Below, one piece after another: positions 17,372 through 27,632 of a stretch of DNA of 64,000 nt (the stretch's first letter is position 1; the number at the start of each line of letters is the position of its first letter). Source of the stretch: Novosphingobium sp. (GTDB lineage Bacteria > Pseudomonadota > Alphaproteobacteria > Sphingomonadales > Sphingomonadaceae); NCBI GenBank assembly GCA_024236215.1, contig JACKKX010000001.1, forward strand, positions 609,501 through 673,500, in the 5' to 3' direction. Below the pieces are notes generated by a model. The model saw only the letters and a program-made list of their open reading frames with translations, made no database searches and was not told the origin of the DNA. A program made the position numbers and the translations under genes.

Positions 17372-18880
17372 TCAGGCTCTGGGCGCCAGCCGCCGGTAGC
17401 TCAGCGCCTCGGCCACGTGAATCCGTCCTATCCCTTCGCTTCCCGCAAGATCGGCAATCGTGCGCGCGACGCGCAGCATGCGGGTATGACCCCGCGCCGA
17501 TAACCGCATCGCTTCCGCAGCCTGCATAAGCAATTTGCCCCCGGCCTCGTCCGGCGTGGCATGGGCATCGAGCAGATCGCCGTCGAGCTCGGCATTGCTG
17601 CGCCGCCCGGTACCTTCAAGCCGCGCGGTCTGGACTGCCCGTGCCGCCGCTACCCGTGCCGCCACATCGGCGCTGCCTTCGGCGGGCGGCGGCAAGGCAA
17701 GATCGGCGGCACTGACCGGATCGACATCGACATGGAGGTCGATCCGATCAAGCAGCGGTCCGGAGACCTTGCTCTGATAATCGGCCGCGCAGCGCGGCGC
17801 CTTGGAACAGGCCAGCGCCGGATCGCCCAGATGCCCGCAGCGGCACGGGTTCATCGCTGCGATCAGCTGAACCCGCGCCGGGTAGGTGACATGGGCATTG
17901 GCCCGCGCCACATCGACCGAGCCGGTCTCAAGCGGCTGACGCAGCGAATCGAGCACCGCGCGCTGGAATTCGGGCAGCTCGTCGAGGAACAGCACCCCCA
18001 GATGCGCGAGGCTGACTTCGCCCGGACGCACCCGCAGCCCCCCGCCCGTGAGCGCCGCCATCGAGGCCGAATGGTGAGGGCTGCGGAACGGACGCGCCCG
18101 GCTGATCCGACCTTCGTCGAGCATGCCTGCGACCGAGGCGACCATCGACACCTCCAGCGCCTCGGCTGCGGTCAGCGGCGGAAGGATTCCGGGCAGACAG
18201 CTGGCCAGCAGGCTTTTCCCCGCGCCGGGCGGCCCGATCATCAGCAGGTTGTGCCCGCCCGCCGCCGCGATTTCGAGCGCGCGCTTGGCGACTTCCTGGC
18301 CCTTGACCTGCCTGAGGTCCGGTCCGCGCCCGGGTTCCTCGGCCTGGCCGGGCCGGGGTGGCGACAACTGCTGCACCCCTTTGAGATGGTTGAGCAGGCT
18401 AACCAGATCGGGCGCGGCGAGTACCGGCACCTCCCCGGCCCAGGCCGCCTCGCTGCCCTGCACCGCCGGGCAGATCAGCCCAGCCCCCTCGCCGCCGGCG
18501 TGGATCGCGGCCAGCAGCACCCCCGGAGATGCGACGATCCGGCCGTCGAGTGCCAGCTCGCCCACCGCGATGAAATCGCCCAGCTGCTCTGCATCGGTTA
18601 CCCCCATCGCCGCGAGCAGGGCCAGCGCGATCGGCAGATCGTAGTGCGACCCTTCCTTGGGCAGATCGGCAGGAGAGAGGTTGATCGTGATCCGCTTGGG
18701 CGGCAGCGCCAGCCCCATCGCCGCCAGCGCGGCATGGACCCGCTCACGGCTTTCGCCCACCGCCTTGTCGGGCAGACCGACCACCGAGAAGCGCGGCAGA
18801 CCGGGCGCGATCTGGCACTGCACCTCAACCCCGCGCGCCTCCAGCCCGAGATAGGCTACCGTCCGGACCAGAGCGACCAA
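17372..18880 (-). CDS. comM: ComM/YifB-type Mg-chelatase-like AAA protein
   Basis: In naturally transformable bacteria ComM is a helicase promoting branch migration during recombination of incoming DNA; homologues are widespread. The protein has the ComM N-terminal domain (VALVRTVAYLGLEARGVEV, GLPDKAVGESRERVHAAL, ITINLSPADLPKEGSHYDLPIAL), Walker A GPPGAGKS, Walker B LFLDELPEF, and a C-terminal domain with Cys pairs (CRCGHLGD, CSKAPRC). The best start is the TTG at 18880, which gives the canonical N-terminus and a 502-residue protein. The ATG at 18955 would add 25 residues without family likeness. Confidence 0.9.
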   Translation of the reverse strand: MVALVRTVAYLGLEARGVEVQCQIAPGLPRFSVVGLPDKAVGESRERVHAALAAMGLALPPKRITINLSPADLPKEGSHYDLPIALALLAAMGVTDAEQLGDFIAVGELALDGRIVASPGVLLAAIHAGGEGAGLICPAVQGSEAAWAGEVPVLAAPDLVSLLNHLKGVQQLSPPRPGQAEEPGRGPDLRQVKGQEVAKRALEIAAAGGHNLLMIGPPGAGKSLLASCLPGILPPLTAAEALEVSMVASVAGMLDEGRISRARPFRSPHHSASMAALTGGGLRVRPGEVSLAHLGVLFLDELPEFQRAVLDSLRQPLETGSVDVARANAHVTYPARVQLIAAMNPCRCGHLGDPALACSKAPRCAADYQSKVSGPLLDRIDLHVDVDPVSAADLALPPPAEGSADVAARVAAARAVQTARLEGTGRRSNAELDGDLLDAHATPDEAGGKLLMQAAEAMRLSARGHTRMLRVARTIADLAGSEGIGRIHVAEALSYRRLAPRA

Positions 18881-19025
18881 GCAAACCCCCGTTGAATCAC
18901 ATCGATAGCCGTCATCGCGCAGCAGCGCGGCGCTGTCGAGAACAAGCGGGGTCAAAATGGCAACAACCCGTTCTTAACCTTTGGCCTTGGCAAGCCGGTA
19001 AGAGGCGGGGCCGCAATAGTGCCGC

Positions 19026-19706
19026 ATGCGCCGCTGGCTTGCCCTTTTCCTGCCGCTCGTTGCCGCTGTTGCGGCCCCCGCCGCCGCGCAAGAGACCGTA
19101 GTCTATGAGACGGTGGTCGAGGAAACCGTAGTGGTCGAGGCCGGCGGTTCGGATCGCTTCGTCGCGGTTGCCCCGGCACTAGTTCCGCAAGGTATTGCCA
19201 ATTACGGCCCGTTCCGGGTGCTCGATGCCAGCCGCGCCGCGCTGGTCGATGTCACCGACGAGCGCTCGCCCGCCCAGTTCGAGGCGATGCTGCGCGCCTT
19301 TCCCGGCATCTCGCTGCTCGAAATGGTTGAGTGTCCCGGCACCTATGACGACCGCGCCAACCTGCGCCTGGGCCGGATCATCCATGCGCGCGGGATCGCC
19401 ACCCACGTGCCCGCGGGCGGTTCGGTGCGTTCGGGCGCGGTCGAGCTGTTCCTCGCCGGGACCGCGCGGATCGCTGATCCCGGCGCCGAATTCGCGGTCC
19501 ATTCCTGGGCCGACGAGGACGGGCTCGAGGCCAAGGACTATGCCGTCGACGCGCCCGAGAACCGCGCCTACATCGATTACTACCGCGAAATGGGCATGAC
19601 CGCGCCCGAGGCCCGGGCCTTCTATGCCATGACCAATTCGGTCCCCAATGCCGATGCCCGCTGGCTCAGCGCCGCGGACATGGGCCACTGGGTCAAGCTG
19701 AACTGA
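19026..19706 (+). CDS. secreted ClpP-fold (COG3904-like) protein
   Basis: The 226-residue product has a signal peptide (ending APAAAQ) and a repetitive ETVVYETVVEETVVVE stretch at about residues 23-38. The core carries the pattern of periplasmic ClpP/crotonase-fold proteins: LRLGRIIHARGIATHVPAGG..SGAVELFLAGTARIADPGAEFAVHSWAD, where S-GA-E/C-x-x-x-FLAG would hold the Ser and SW the His region. Many family members lack a full catalytic triad. Function unknown. It stands divergent from comM. Confidence 0.6.
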   Translation: MRRWLALFLPLVAAVAAPAAAQETVVYETVVEETVVVEAGGSDRFVAVAPALVPQGIANYGPFRVLDASRAALVDVTDERSPAQFEAMLRAFPGISLLEMVECPGTYDDRANLRLGRIIHARGIATHVPAGGSVRSGAVELFLAGTARIADPGAEFAVHSWADEDGLEAKDYAVDAPENRAYIDYYREMGMTAPEARAFYAMTNSVPNADARWLSAADMGHWVKLN

Positions 19707-19728
19707 GGGCCGGGCCGACCCAATCCGC

Positions 19729-19757
19729 TTGACTCGTCCCAAGCGCTCCGTTAACGG
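19729..19757 (+). promoter_or_regulatory. candidate promoter of rpmH-rnpA
   Basis: TTGACT (19729-19734), 17-base spacer, TAACGG (19752-19757), 66 bases before the rpmH ATG. Both hexamers and spacing are identical to those upstream of rpmJ. Confidence 0.5.
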
Positions 19758-19823
19758 CGCGCGTCTGCGATCGGGCCACCTTTGGTGTCGGCCTGCCAAC
19801 TAGAGAATTCCCGAGGTTTTGAA

Positions 19824-19958
19824 ATGAAGCGCACGTTCCAGCCCAGCCGCCTTGTCCGCGCCCGTCGCCACGGCTTCCGCGCCCGCACGGCCACCGTTGG
19901 CGGTCGCAAGGTGCTGCGCGCGCGCCGCGCTCGCGGCCGCAAGAAGCTCAGCGCCTGA
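19824..19958 (+). CDS. rpmH: 50S ribosomal protein L34
   Basis: The 44-residue basic protein begins [24 protein letters not shown] and ends GRKKLSA, the standard L34 sequence. It is followed by rnpA after 14 bp, the near-universal arrangement; both are expected to be transcribed from the promoter at 19729. GAGGTTTTGAA precedes the ATG. Confidence 0.98.
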   Translation: MKRTFQPSRLVRARRHGFRARTATVGGRKVLRARRARGRKKLSA

Positions 19959-19972
19959 GCGAAATTCCGGCG

Positions 19973-20335
19973 ATGTCGGTCCTGACCAGAAGGGCCGATT
20001 TCCTATCCGCAAACCGGGGTCTGCGTGTAGCGCGCCCCGGTTTTGTGTTGTTGGTAAACCCCAACCGCGCCGATTCGCTGCGCTATGGCATCACGGTAAC
20101 CAAGAAGATCGGCAATGCCGTGGTGCGCAACCGGATGAAGCGCCGCTTTCGCGCGCTGCTGCGCGAGTTGCTGCCCCAGGCCGGCCTTTCCGGGCACGAT
20201 CACGTGCTGATCGGCCGCGAGGGCGGGATCGAGCGCGATTTCGCCAAGCTGCGCGAAGAGCTGTCCGCCGCGCTGGCGCGCGCCGCCGAGGGCAAGGGCG
20301 ATCCGCCGCGCCGCAAACCGGGAACGCGCCGGTGA
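19973..20335 (+). CDS. rnpA: ribonuclease P protein component
   Basis: Protein subunit that helps the catalytic RNA cut tRNA precursors at the 5' end. The 120-residue protein has the family signature [26 protein letters not shown] (RNR motif region), [11 protein letters not shown] near the N-terminus, and a basic C-terminus. It overlaps yidD by 4 bp (GTGA). Confidence 0.97.
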   Translation: MSVLTRRADFLSANRGLRVARPGFVLLVNPNRADSLRYGITVTKKIGNAVVRNRMKRRFRALLRELLPQAGLSGHDHVLIGREGGIERDFAKLREELSAALARAAEGKGDPPRRKPGTRR

Positions 20336-20541
20336 AGCGCGTTCTGATCCTTATCGCGCGGGGCTGGCAACTTGGCCCGTCACGCATCCTTCCGCCCTCG
20401 TGCCGCTATGCTCCCTCCTGCTCGCAATATGCGATCGAGGCGGTTGAAAAACACGGGGCGATTAAGGGTGGCTGGTTGGCGCTCAAGCGTATATTGCGCT
20501 GCCATCCGTGGGGAGGACATGGCTACGACCCGGTCCCTTGA
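20332..20541 (+). CDS. yidD: membrane protein insertion efficiency factor YidD
   Basis: Small inner-membrane-associated protein that assists YidC. The 69-residue product starts with GTG in a GTGA overlap with rnpA. It has the family motifs [48 protein letters not shown] with three conserved Cys. The order rpmH-rnpA-yidD-yidC is standard. Confidence 0.96.
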   Translation: MKRVLILIARGWQLGPSRILPPSCRYAPSCSQYAIEAVEKHGAIKGGWLALKRILRCHPWGGHGYDPVP

Positions 20542-20595
20542 CCGGCGCCGCAGCCTTCCCATCTTGACCAGACCGATTTCAGCAGGGGCCCCCTC

Positions 20596-22365
20596 GTGGA
20601 CACTAACAATTCGCGCAACCTGATCCTGGCGGTGGTCCTGACCGCGCTTATCCTGCTCGGATGGGAAGCGGGGATGCGCTATTTCTATCCCAACGCCAAC
20701 AAGCCCGCGCCGGTGGCCACGGCCAGCCAGTCCCCCGCCCCCGAACCCAGCGCCACGGGCAAGCCGACACGCGAGGGTGGCCTTTCCAGCGAGGCCGACA
20801 AGGCGCTGGAAGCGAAAGACTTGCAAAGCGCGCTCAACCCCGCCAGCCGCGTGGCGATCGACGCGCCGGGCCTGTCAGGCTCGATCAATCTCGCGGGCGG
20901 GGTAATCGACGACCTGTCGCTGCGCCGCCACACCGCCGCTCTGGCCAAAGATAGCGGGCCGCAGCGGCTATTCTCGCCCGCTGGGACCCCGGCGCAGCAG
21001 TTCGCCCAGTTCGGCTGGACCGGTGACAACCTCGCGCTGCCCAACGCCCAGACCGTGTGGACCGCGCCCGCCGGGGCAAAGCTCACCGACAAGACCCCGG
21101 TAACGCTGAGCTGGGACAACGGTGCCGGGCTGACCTTCACCCTGAGCTACGCGATCGACCAGGATTACATGCTGACGGTGACCCAGGGCGTGACCAACAA
21201 CGGCACCGCGCCGGTTACGGTCAAGCCGGTCGCCCAGCTCAACCGCACCGACAAGACCGCGAGCATCGACAGCTGGAACGTTCATTCCGGCCCCTTCGGT
21301 GCATTCGACGGAACGGTCTCGTTCGGTCCGAACTACAAGGACGTGAGCGAGGCCGGAACCCAGGCCAACGCCGGCAAGCCCGACTGGCTGGGCTTTACCG
21401 ACATCTACTGGATGGCAACCCTGATCCCCGAAAAGGGCCAGGCCAGCAGTGATTTCCGCGCGCTGGGCAATGGCATCTTCCTTGCCGACCTGTTCTATGC
21501 CCCGCAGGCCGTCGCGCCGGGCGCCACTGTCAGCCAGGCGACCCGCCTGTTCGCCGGGGCCAAGGAATCGCAGGTGCTCGACCGCTACGAGGATCAGGGC
21601 GTCGCCCATTTCGGGCTGGCGATCGACTGGGGCTGGTTCCGCTGGTTCGAAAAGCCGATTTTCCTGCTGCTGAACAAGCTTTACGGTCTGGCCGGCAACT
21701 TCGGCGTGGCGATCATCCTGCTGACCTTGATCGTGCGCGGAATCATGTTCCCGGTCGCCCAGCGCCAGTTCGCCAGCATGGCGGCGATGAAGGCGATCCA
21801 GCCCAAGATGAAGGCGATCCAGGAGCGCTACAAGGACGACAAGGCCAAGCAGCAGGAAGAGATCATGGCGCTCTACAAGAAGGAAGGCGTCAACCCGCTG
21901 GCGGGCTGTCTGCCGATCTTTCTGCAGATCCCGGTGTTCTTCGCGCTCTACAAGGTGCTGATCCTATCGGTCGAAATGCGCCACAAGCCTTTCGCGCTGT
22001 GGATACAGGATCTTTCTGCGCCCGATCCACTGCACATCCTCAACCTGTTCGGCCTGCTGCCCTTCACCCCGCCCGCGTTCCTGGGCATCGGTATCCTCGC
22101 CCTGCTGCTGGGGATCACCATGTGGCTGCAGTTCAAGCTCAATCCGGCGCAGATGGACCCCGCCCAGCAGCAGGTCTTCGCGCTGATGCCGTGGATGATG
22201 ATGTTCATCATGGCGCCCTTCGCGGCGGGTCTGCTGATCTACTGGATCACCTCGAACGTGCTGACCATCGGCCAGCAGAAGTTCCTCTATGCCCGTCATC
22301 CGCAGCTCAAGGCGCAGACCGACAAGGAAGCCGCCGATCACAAGCGGGCCAAGGCGCGGAGCTGA
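20596..22365 (+). CDS. yidC: membrane protein insertase YidC
   Basis: Inserts and folds inner-membrane proteins, alone or with SecYEG. The 589-residue protein starts at a GTG. It has an N-terminal anchor (NLILAVVLTALILLGWEA), a large periplasmic domain (about 60-350), and the C-terminal 60KD_IMP domain with five helices. The hydrophilic-groove Arg helix region KPIFLLLNKLYGLAGNFGVAIILLTLIVRGIMFP and the cytoplasmic coiled region KMKAIQERYKDDKAKQQEEIMALYKKEGVNPLAGCLP are clear. It ends with a basic tail and is followed after 4 bp by yihA. Confidence 0.98.
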   Translation: MDTNNSRNLILAVVLTALILLGWEAGMRYFYPNANKPAPVATASQSPAPEPSATGKPTREGGLSSEADKALEAKDLQSALNPASRVAIDAPGLSGSINLAGGVIDDLSLRRHTAALAKDSGPQRLFSPAGTPAQQFAQFGWTGDNLALPNAQTVWTAPAGAKLTDKTPVTLSWDNGAGLTFTLSYAIDQDYMLTVTQGVTNNGTAPVTVKPVAQLNRTDKTASIDSWNVHSGPFGAFDGTVSFGPNYKDVSEAGTQANAGKPDWLGFTDIYWMATLIPEKGQASSDFRALGNGIFLADLFYAPQAVAPGATVSQATRLFAGAKESQVLDRYEDQGVAHFGLAIDWGWFRWFEKPIFLLLNKLYGLAGNFGVAIILLTLIVRGIMFPVAQRQFASMAAMKAIQPKMKAIQERYKDDKAKQQEEIMALYKKEGVNPLAGCLPIFLQIPVFFALYKVLILSVEMRHKPFALWIQDLSAPDPLHILNLFGLLPFTPPAFLGIGILALLLGITMWLQFKLNPAQMDPAQQQVFALMPWMMMFIMAPFAAGLLIYWITSNVLTIGQQKFLYARHPQLKAQTDKEAADHKRAKARS

Positions 22366-22369
22366 TCCG

Positions 22370-23008
<639 letters not shown>

Positions 23009-23012
23009 GAAG

Positions 23013-24356
23013 CTACTTTCCGAGCTCGAGCGGAGCCAGTTCGGCGCCATCGAGTTTTACCTCGAGCACTTTGGCCAGGGTCGGCGCAATCGCGCGCATG
23101 TCGATCAGGCCCAGCGAACGGCCTGGCGCGATCCCCGGCCCCATCACCAGAAAGGTCGAGCGCAGATGGGCGGCGGATGGGAAGTAGCCATGGGTGCCCT
23201 TGTAATGCGGCGTACCGGTCAGCGGTGCAGCGCCCCCGGCAAAGCCCGCCGCACTCCAACCTAGCCGCATGTCGAGATAGAAGCTGGCCTGCGGATTGGC
23301 ATGGAACCCTGCGAAACCGGCCCTGTCTGCAACAGTGGCAATCCCGTTGGCCGGATCGGCAGCCAAGGTGTGCAGCAGCTCGCCAACCCGGGCTTCGAGC
23401 GCGCTATCGTCGGGCCGGGCCAGGACAACTGCAACCGATCCGCCTGACGGCCAGGGCATCGCTTCCCAGGCTGCCACCTTGTCGCCTTTGTCCAGCTGGA
23501 TCAGCCCGGCATCGACAAATGCCCGGAACAGGCTGGTTTCGTGGCTGATCGGTTCGAACCCGTGATCGCTGACCAGCGCGATGGTGGCGTCGGGATGCAC
23601 GGCAAGTTCGGCAGCGGTTACCCGCCCGATCAGGCTGTCTATCCGCTCGAGCACGGCCCGCGCGCCCGGGGTATCGGGACCGTCCTGATGCTGCTGATGA
23701 TCGAGCGCGGTGAAATAGACCGTAACGAAATCGGGGCGGTGCAGCCGGATCATGCTGCTGGCGAAGGCACCGCGATTCTCATCGCCCTCGATGCTTTCAT
23801 CGATCCCCTGGGCGTATGTCAGGCCGGTGTCACGCTCCAGCTCGGGCAGCAGGCCGGGGGTGGAGAGCGATGCAACCAGCTTGGCATCGTCGTCGTGGCC
23901 GGTGCGCCAGATCTGCGGCAGGTTCCAAGCGATGCCGTCGGCCCCAACGCTGACCGGCCAATGGACGTTGCCCACGCTCAGCCCCGCCGCACCGGCTGCT
24001 GACCACAGCGTTGGAACCTTGATGTCGCTGGCATACCAGTACCACCCGCCCTGGTTGATCTGCAGCGGATCGAAGGTGGTATTGTTGACGATCCCGTGCG
24101 CAGCCGGGCTGGCCCCGGTAAGCAAGGTGGTGTGGCTAGGGTAGGTGACAGTGGGAAGGATGCCCACAACCCCCTCGGCGTGGGCGCCTTGGGCCAGCAT
24201 CCGTCGCAGGTTCGGAATCTTGAGGCCGCGCTGTTCGGCTTCGATCACATCGCCTGGCCGCAGCCCGTCGATCGATATCATCAATACCGGCTTCGCCATC
24301 GCCTGGCCCGGAAGGGCAAGGGCAAGTGCCGAAAGCGCAAACAGGGCGGCCTTCAT
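23013..24356 (-). CDS. ectonucleotide pyrophosphatase/phosphodiesterase-family protein
   Basis: The 447-residue product has a signal peptide (ending GQAMA) and the type I phosphodiesterase/alkaline-phosphatase fold. The metal and catalytic residues are visible in order: Asp in SIDGLRPGD, nucleophile Thr in PTVTYPSHTTLLTG, DHQQH, SDHGF, and His in GTHGYFPS. NPP enzymes split nucleotides or lipid phosphodiesters in the periplasm. It lies 4 bp after the stop of a TonB receptor on the same strand, so the pair probably works together on uptake of a phosphorylated nutrient. The ATG at 24356 is chosen over an upstream one because it gives the signal peptide. Confidence 0.9.
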   Translation of the reverse strand: MKAALFALSALALALPGQAMAKPVLMISIDGLRPGDVIEAEQRGLKIPNLRRMLAQGAHAEGVVGILPTVTYPSHTTLLTGASPAAHGIVNNTTFDPLQINQGGWYWYASDIKVPTLWSAAGAAGLSVGNVHWPVSVGADGIAWNLPQIWRTGHDDDAKLVASLSTPGLLPELERDTGLTYAQGIDESIEGDENRGAFASSMIRLHRPDFVTVYFTALDHQQHQDGPDTPGARAVLERIDSLIGRVTAAELAVHPDATIALVSDHGFEPISHETSLFRAFVDAGLIQLDKGDKVAAWEAMPWPSGGSVAVVLARPDDSALEARVGELLHTLAADPANGIATVADRAGFAGFHANPQASFYLDMRLGWSAAGFAGGAAPLTGTPHYKGTHGYFPSAAHLRSTFLVMGPGIAPGRSLGLIDMRAIAPTLAKVLEVKLDGAELAPLELGK

Positions 24357-24360
24357 CGGA

Positions 24361-26622
24361 TCAGAACTCCGTCTTGAGCGTGAGAAAGAACTGCTGCGGA
24401 GCTCCAACCAGCAGCGTCTGGCGATCGCCGCTGTTGCCGAAACCGCCCGAGCCGACTGTCGCCACGTACTGCTTGTCGAACAGGTTGTTGGCATTGAGCT
24501 GCACCTCGATCCCATCGGTTACCCGATAACCAAGGGTTGCGTCCACCAGGGCTCGGCCCGGAACCGACTTGTCGTTGGTGTAGGTAAAGAAGCGCTCAGA
24601 CATGTAGTTTACGCCGATCCGCCCGAACAGCGGCCCGGAATCGTAGCTCAGCTCGCCGCGCAGCAGGTGGCGGGGGCTGTCGACCACGGTCTTGCCCTTG
24701 ATCGCCGCCAGCAGCACACCTGAAACGTTGTAGACATCGTTCTGATAGGTCGCATCGGTGTAGCTGTAGGATGCGAACAGGCTGAAACCGGCGCCCAGCT
24801 TGATGTCGCCCGCAGCCTCGAACCCGACCGACCGCACCGCGCCAACGTTCTGCAGCACCGAGGGACTGCCGACGATGCTCGATCCGCTCGCTGCCGAGAG
24901 CAGGCGGTTATGGAAGTTGACTAGATAGACCCCGATCACTCCGTTGAAGCGGCCATCGTTGTAGCGCGCGCCAAGCTCATAGGTATCCGAGCTTTCGGGT
25001 TTGAGCGATCCCTTGATCGCATCGAAGCCGGCCTGGGTGGTGCTGAAAGGCCCGGTGGTGGTGGCCGAAGCGAAAGCACGGGTGGCCTGGGTGAACCCGG
25101 CAAACAACTCGCCGTTTCCACCAAGCTTCAGGGTCGCACCGGCATGAGGCTGGAACCAGTCCTCGGCCGCGATCTTGCCCTGGGGGAAGCTGGCCTGGAT
25201 CACGGCGGTAGCCTTGTTCTCGACGCGGAAGCCCTTCCAGCCAAGATCCAGCTTGAGGTCGCCAAGTTCGATCTCGTCGGAGACGTGGTATTGCAGCGTC
25301 TCGGTGGCGAAATCGAATTCCCACTGGGTGAAGAACGCGTTGGTCGGATAGACCCGGAAATCGAGCGGCTGGGTGCGGCTAGGCATCGCGTAGAAGCGGC
25401 GCGCCTGATGGAAATCGTTGTGTTCCCACCAGCCGCCGATGCTCAGGTGGTTGCTTCCAAGATCGATATCGAAATTGCCGAACAGGCCGGTGCGTTCGAT
25501 GTCGTATTCAGTGGTACGGACCGAGATCGGCACCCCGTTGGGGCTGGGCACATAAGGCGTGGCCCACAGGCCCATGCCCTTGTTCTTGTGGTAATACCCC
25601 TTGAGCGCGAAGTTGGCGCTATCGCCGATCGGCGCGGTGATGCCGAGCCCGGCGACGGTGTCCTTGCGCAGACCCGAGGCATCGTAATAGGCATCGTCAA
25701 CCGTCGTGACGTTGCCGGGGTAAACCGTTCCTGCTGCGGCGTTGGAAACCGGCGCGCCGGTCTCACCGCGATTGTTGCCGATATCGGCATAGAGCAAGGC
25801 GGCGGCATAGTCGGGATAGGCGTTGTCCCAGCCGTAACCGAGGCGGCTGAGCATATCGAGCGACATGTCCTGATAGTCCTGCTCGCGCCGGTCCGACCAG
25901 GAGAACCAGCCGTCGATCTTCGCCTCGCCAAGCGGCACCACGATCTTGGCGTTAACCATGTGCTGATCCTGCTTGCCGGTGCCACGGTACTTGTCGGTGG
26001 TGCCATAGGCATAGGATACGAAACCGCGCGCACCGTCCGGACTGCCGACATTCACCCGTGCAAAGCCGCGGATCGTCTCGTTGCTGCCATAGGTGCCGTT
26101 GACGGCGATCCCGAGCCGGTCTTTGGGATCGAGCGAAAGCGTCTCAACCGTTCCGCCCAGCGAACTGGTTGATTGGGTGCCGATCGCCCCGGCGCCCTGC
26201 GAAACGCGCACGGAGGAAATGTTCTCGGGACTGACCACGCGGCTGATGTGCAGGCCGTTGTGGTTGCCATAGCTCATGTCGCCAAGCGGAATCCCGTCGA
26301 AGGTGAAGCCCAGCTGGTTCTGGTTGAAACTGCGGATCGTGACCCGGGTTGACCACTCGTAGTTGCCGAATGCGTCGGCCGACTGAATGTTGACGCTGGG
26401 CAGCTTTTCGATTGCGCGGATCGGGCTTGAGCCTGGGGCAAGCTCGGCAATCTGTGCGGCACGAACTTCCTGCACCTGCTTGGACTGGCCCTGGCCATAG
26501 ACCACGATTTCCGCATCGGCGGCGGCATCGCCTTCGTCGGCGGCGGCGGCATCGGCGGCAGCCAGAGCGGCCTGCGGAATGAAGGCGACGGATGCGAGCA
26601 GGAAGACAGAGAATCGACGCAT
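24361..26622 (-). CDS. TonB-dependent receptor
   Basis: Outer-membrane active transporter. The 753-residue protein has a signal peptide ending AALA, a TonB-box-like DAEIVVYGQ, a plug domain (about 50-160; IRAIEKLPSVNIQSADAFG, TIRSFNQNQLGFTFDGIPLGD, GAGAIGTQSTSSLGGTV), a barrel of about 22 strands, and the typical C-terminal LNANNLFDKQY and final FFLTLKTEF ending in Phe. The ligand is not evident. The adjacent periplasmic phosphodiesterase suggests a nucleotide or other phosphodiester. A CCCCC/ACGGGGG-type leader lies just before the ATG. Confidence 0.93.
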   Translation of the reverse strand: MRRFSVFLLASVAFIPQAALAAADAAAADEGDAAADAEIVVYGQGQSKQVQEVRAAQIAELAPGSSPIRAIEKLPSVNIQSADAFGNYEWSTRVTIRSFNQNQLGFTFDGIPLGDMSYGNHNGLHISRVVSPENISSVRVSQGAGAIGTQSTSSLGGTVETLSLDPKDRLGIAVNGTYGSNETIRGFARVNVGSPDGARGFVSYAYGTTDKYRGTGKQDQHMVNAKIVVPLGEAKIDGWFSWSDRREQDYQDMSLDMLSRLGYGWDNAYPDYAAALLYADIGNNRGETGAPVSNAAAGTVYPGNVTTVDDAYYDASGLRKDTVAGLGITAPIGDSANFALKGYYHKNKGMGLWATPYVPSPNGVPISVRTTEYDIERTGLFGNFDIDLGSNHLSIGGWWEHNDFHQARRFYAMPSRTQPLDFRVYPTNAFFTQWEFDFATETLQYHVSDEIELGDLKLDLGWKGFRVENKATAVIQASFPQGKIAAEDWFQPHAGATLKLGGNGELFAGFTQATRAFASATTTGPFSTTQAGFDAIKGSLKPESSDTYELGARYNDGRFNGVIGVYLVNFHNRLLSAASGSSIVGSPSVLQNVGAVRSVGFEAAGDIKLGAGFSLFASYSYTDATYQNDVYNVSGVLLAAIKGKTVVDSPRHLLRGELSYDSGPLFGRIGVNYMSERFFTYTNDKSVPGRALVDATLGYRVTDGIEVQLNANNLFDKQYVATVGSGGFGNSGDRQTLLVGAPQQFFLTLKTEF

Positions 26623-26754
26623 GAAAACCCCCGTTGGTGGTGTGACGACGAGGGCGGTTAGGAGCAGCGTGTTACGCGAGGATGCCGTTTCGGCGTCTTG
26701 GCGGTGAAGCTTTGCCGACGATTTGGCGATGCTATTACGACAGGATGAAGGCCA

Positions 26755-27174
26755 TCACTTCGCGAACAGCTGGCCCAGATCGGCGAAGGCCTTCATTTCA
26801 ATGGCATTTCCGCTGGGGTCGCGGAAGAACATGGTCGCCTGTTCGCCGACCTGGCCCTTGAAGCGGACATAGGGCTCGATCTCGAACCGGGTGCCCGCGG
26901 CCCTCAGCCGCTCAGCCAGCGCCTCCCAGTCCTCCATTGCCAGCACGATCCCGAAATGCGGCACCGGCACGCCGTGCCCGTCAACCGGGTTGTTGCCCGC
27001 ATCGTCCGTTGCCCCGCCGGTGCAGTGGGCGACGATCTGATGGCCGTAGAAATCGAAGTCGATCCAGCTGTCCGAACTGCGCCCCTCGGCGCACCCCATC
27101 ACCCCGCCCCAGAAGGCGCGCGCCTCGGCCAGATCGCGGACCGGAAAGGCTAGGTGGAAGGGGCGCGGGGTCAT
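26755..27174 (-). CDS. VOC-family (glyoxalase/bleomycin-resistance fold) protein
   Basis: The 139-residue protein has two beta-alpha-beta-beta-beta modules with the metal-ligand positions HLAFPVRDL (His), HFGIVLAM (His) and AIEMKAF (Glu), as in metal-dependent dioxygenase-like or glyoxalase-like enzymes. Substrate is unknown. The ATG at 27174 is selected because an extra seven residues upstream are not family-like. It follows on the same strand as a DUF1761 gene but 60 bp away. Confidence 0.8.
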   Translation of the reverse strand: MTPRPFHLAFPVRDLAEARAFWGGVMGCAEGRSSDSWIDFDFYGHQIVAHCTGGATDDAGNNPVDGHGVPVPHFGIVLAMEDWEALAERLRAAGTRFEIEPYVRFKGQVGEQATMFFRDPSGNAIEMKAFADLGQLFAK

Positions 27175-27236
27175 CGCAATCCAGAATTGGGCCAACGGCG
27201 CACAAGGTCAACTCCGAAGTAGCCCCCCAGGCCAGA

Positions 27237-27632
27237 TCAACCCAGCAAGCTCAGGACTGCGCCGATCAGCATGAACATCGCGGTGGCATAGCCGCCGTTG
27301 ATCAACCACAATCTGAGCGGACGGCGCTCGAACAGGTAGAAGATCCCGAGGCTGGCCGCGACCCAGAACAGACCTGCGGAAAATCCCGCACCGGCGGCAA
27401 ATCCCAATTCGGGCCTGGGACCAAGGAACATCGAGAACATCGCCGCCGCCAGTACCGAAAGGATCAGCGCGCCACCGAATATCCAAACCATGTTGCCCTG
27501 CTTCAACTGCTCGTCGGAAAGCCCGCAGTCCGCTTGCCAGGCCCTGCCAAACAGTAGCGGGGCATACCACAGCCCGCCGAGCAAGAATGCCGCGACACCA
27601 GCCGCAACAATCGCGATCCAGTTCAGTTCCAT
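27237..27632 (-). CDS. DUF1761 membrane protein
   Basis: The 131-residue product has four transmembrane segments, a short conserved FLLGGLWYAPLLFGRAW motif after the first helix, and a polar loop, all typical of DUF1761. Function unknown. It overlaps the TetR gene by 10 bp, so it is co-transcribed with it and probably controlled by it. Confidence 0.82.
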   Translation of the reverse strand: MELNWIAIVAAGVAAFLLGGLWYAPLLFGRAWQADCGLSDEQLKQGNMVWIFGGALILSVLAAAMFSMFLGPRPELGFAAGAGFSAGLFWVAASLGIFYLFERRPLRLWLINGGYATAMFMLIGAVLSLLG

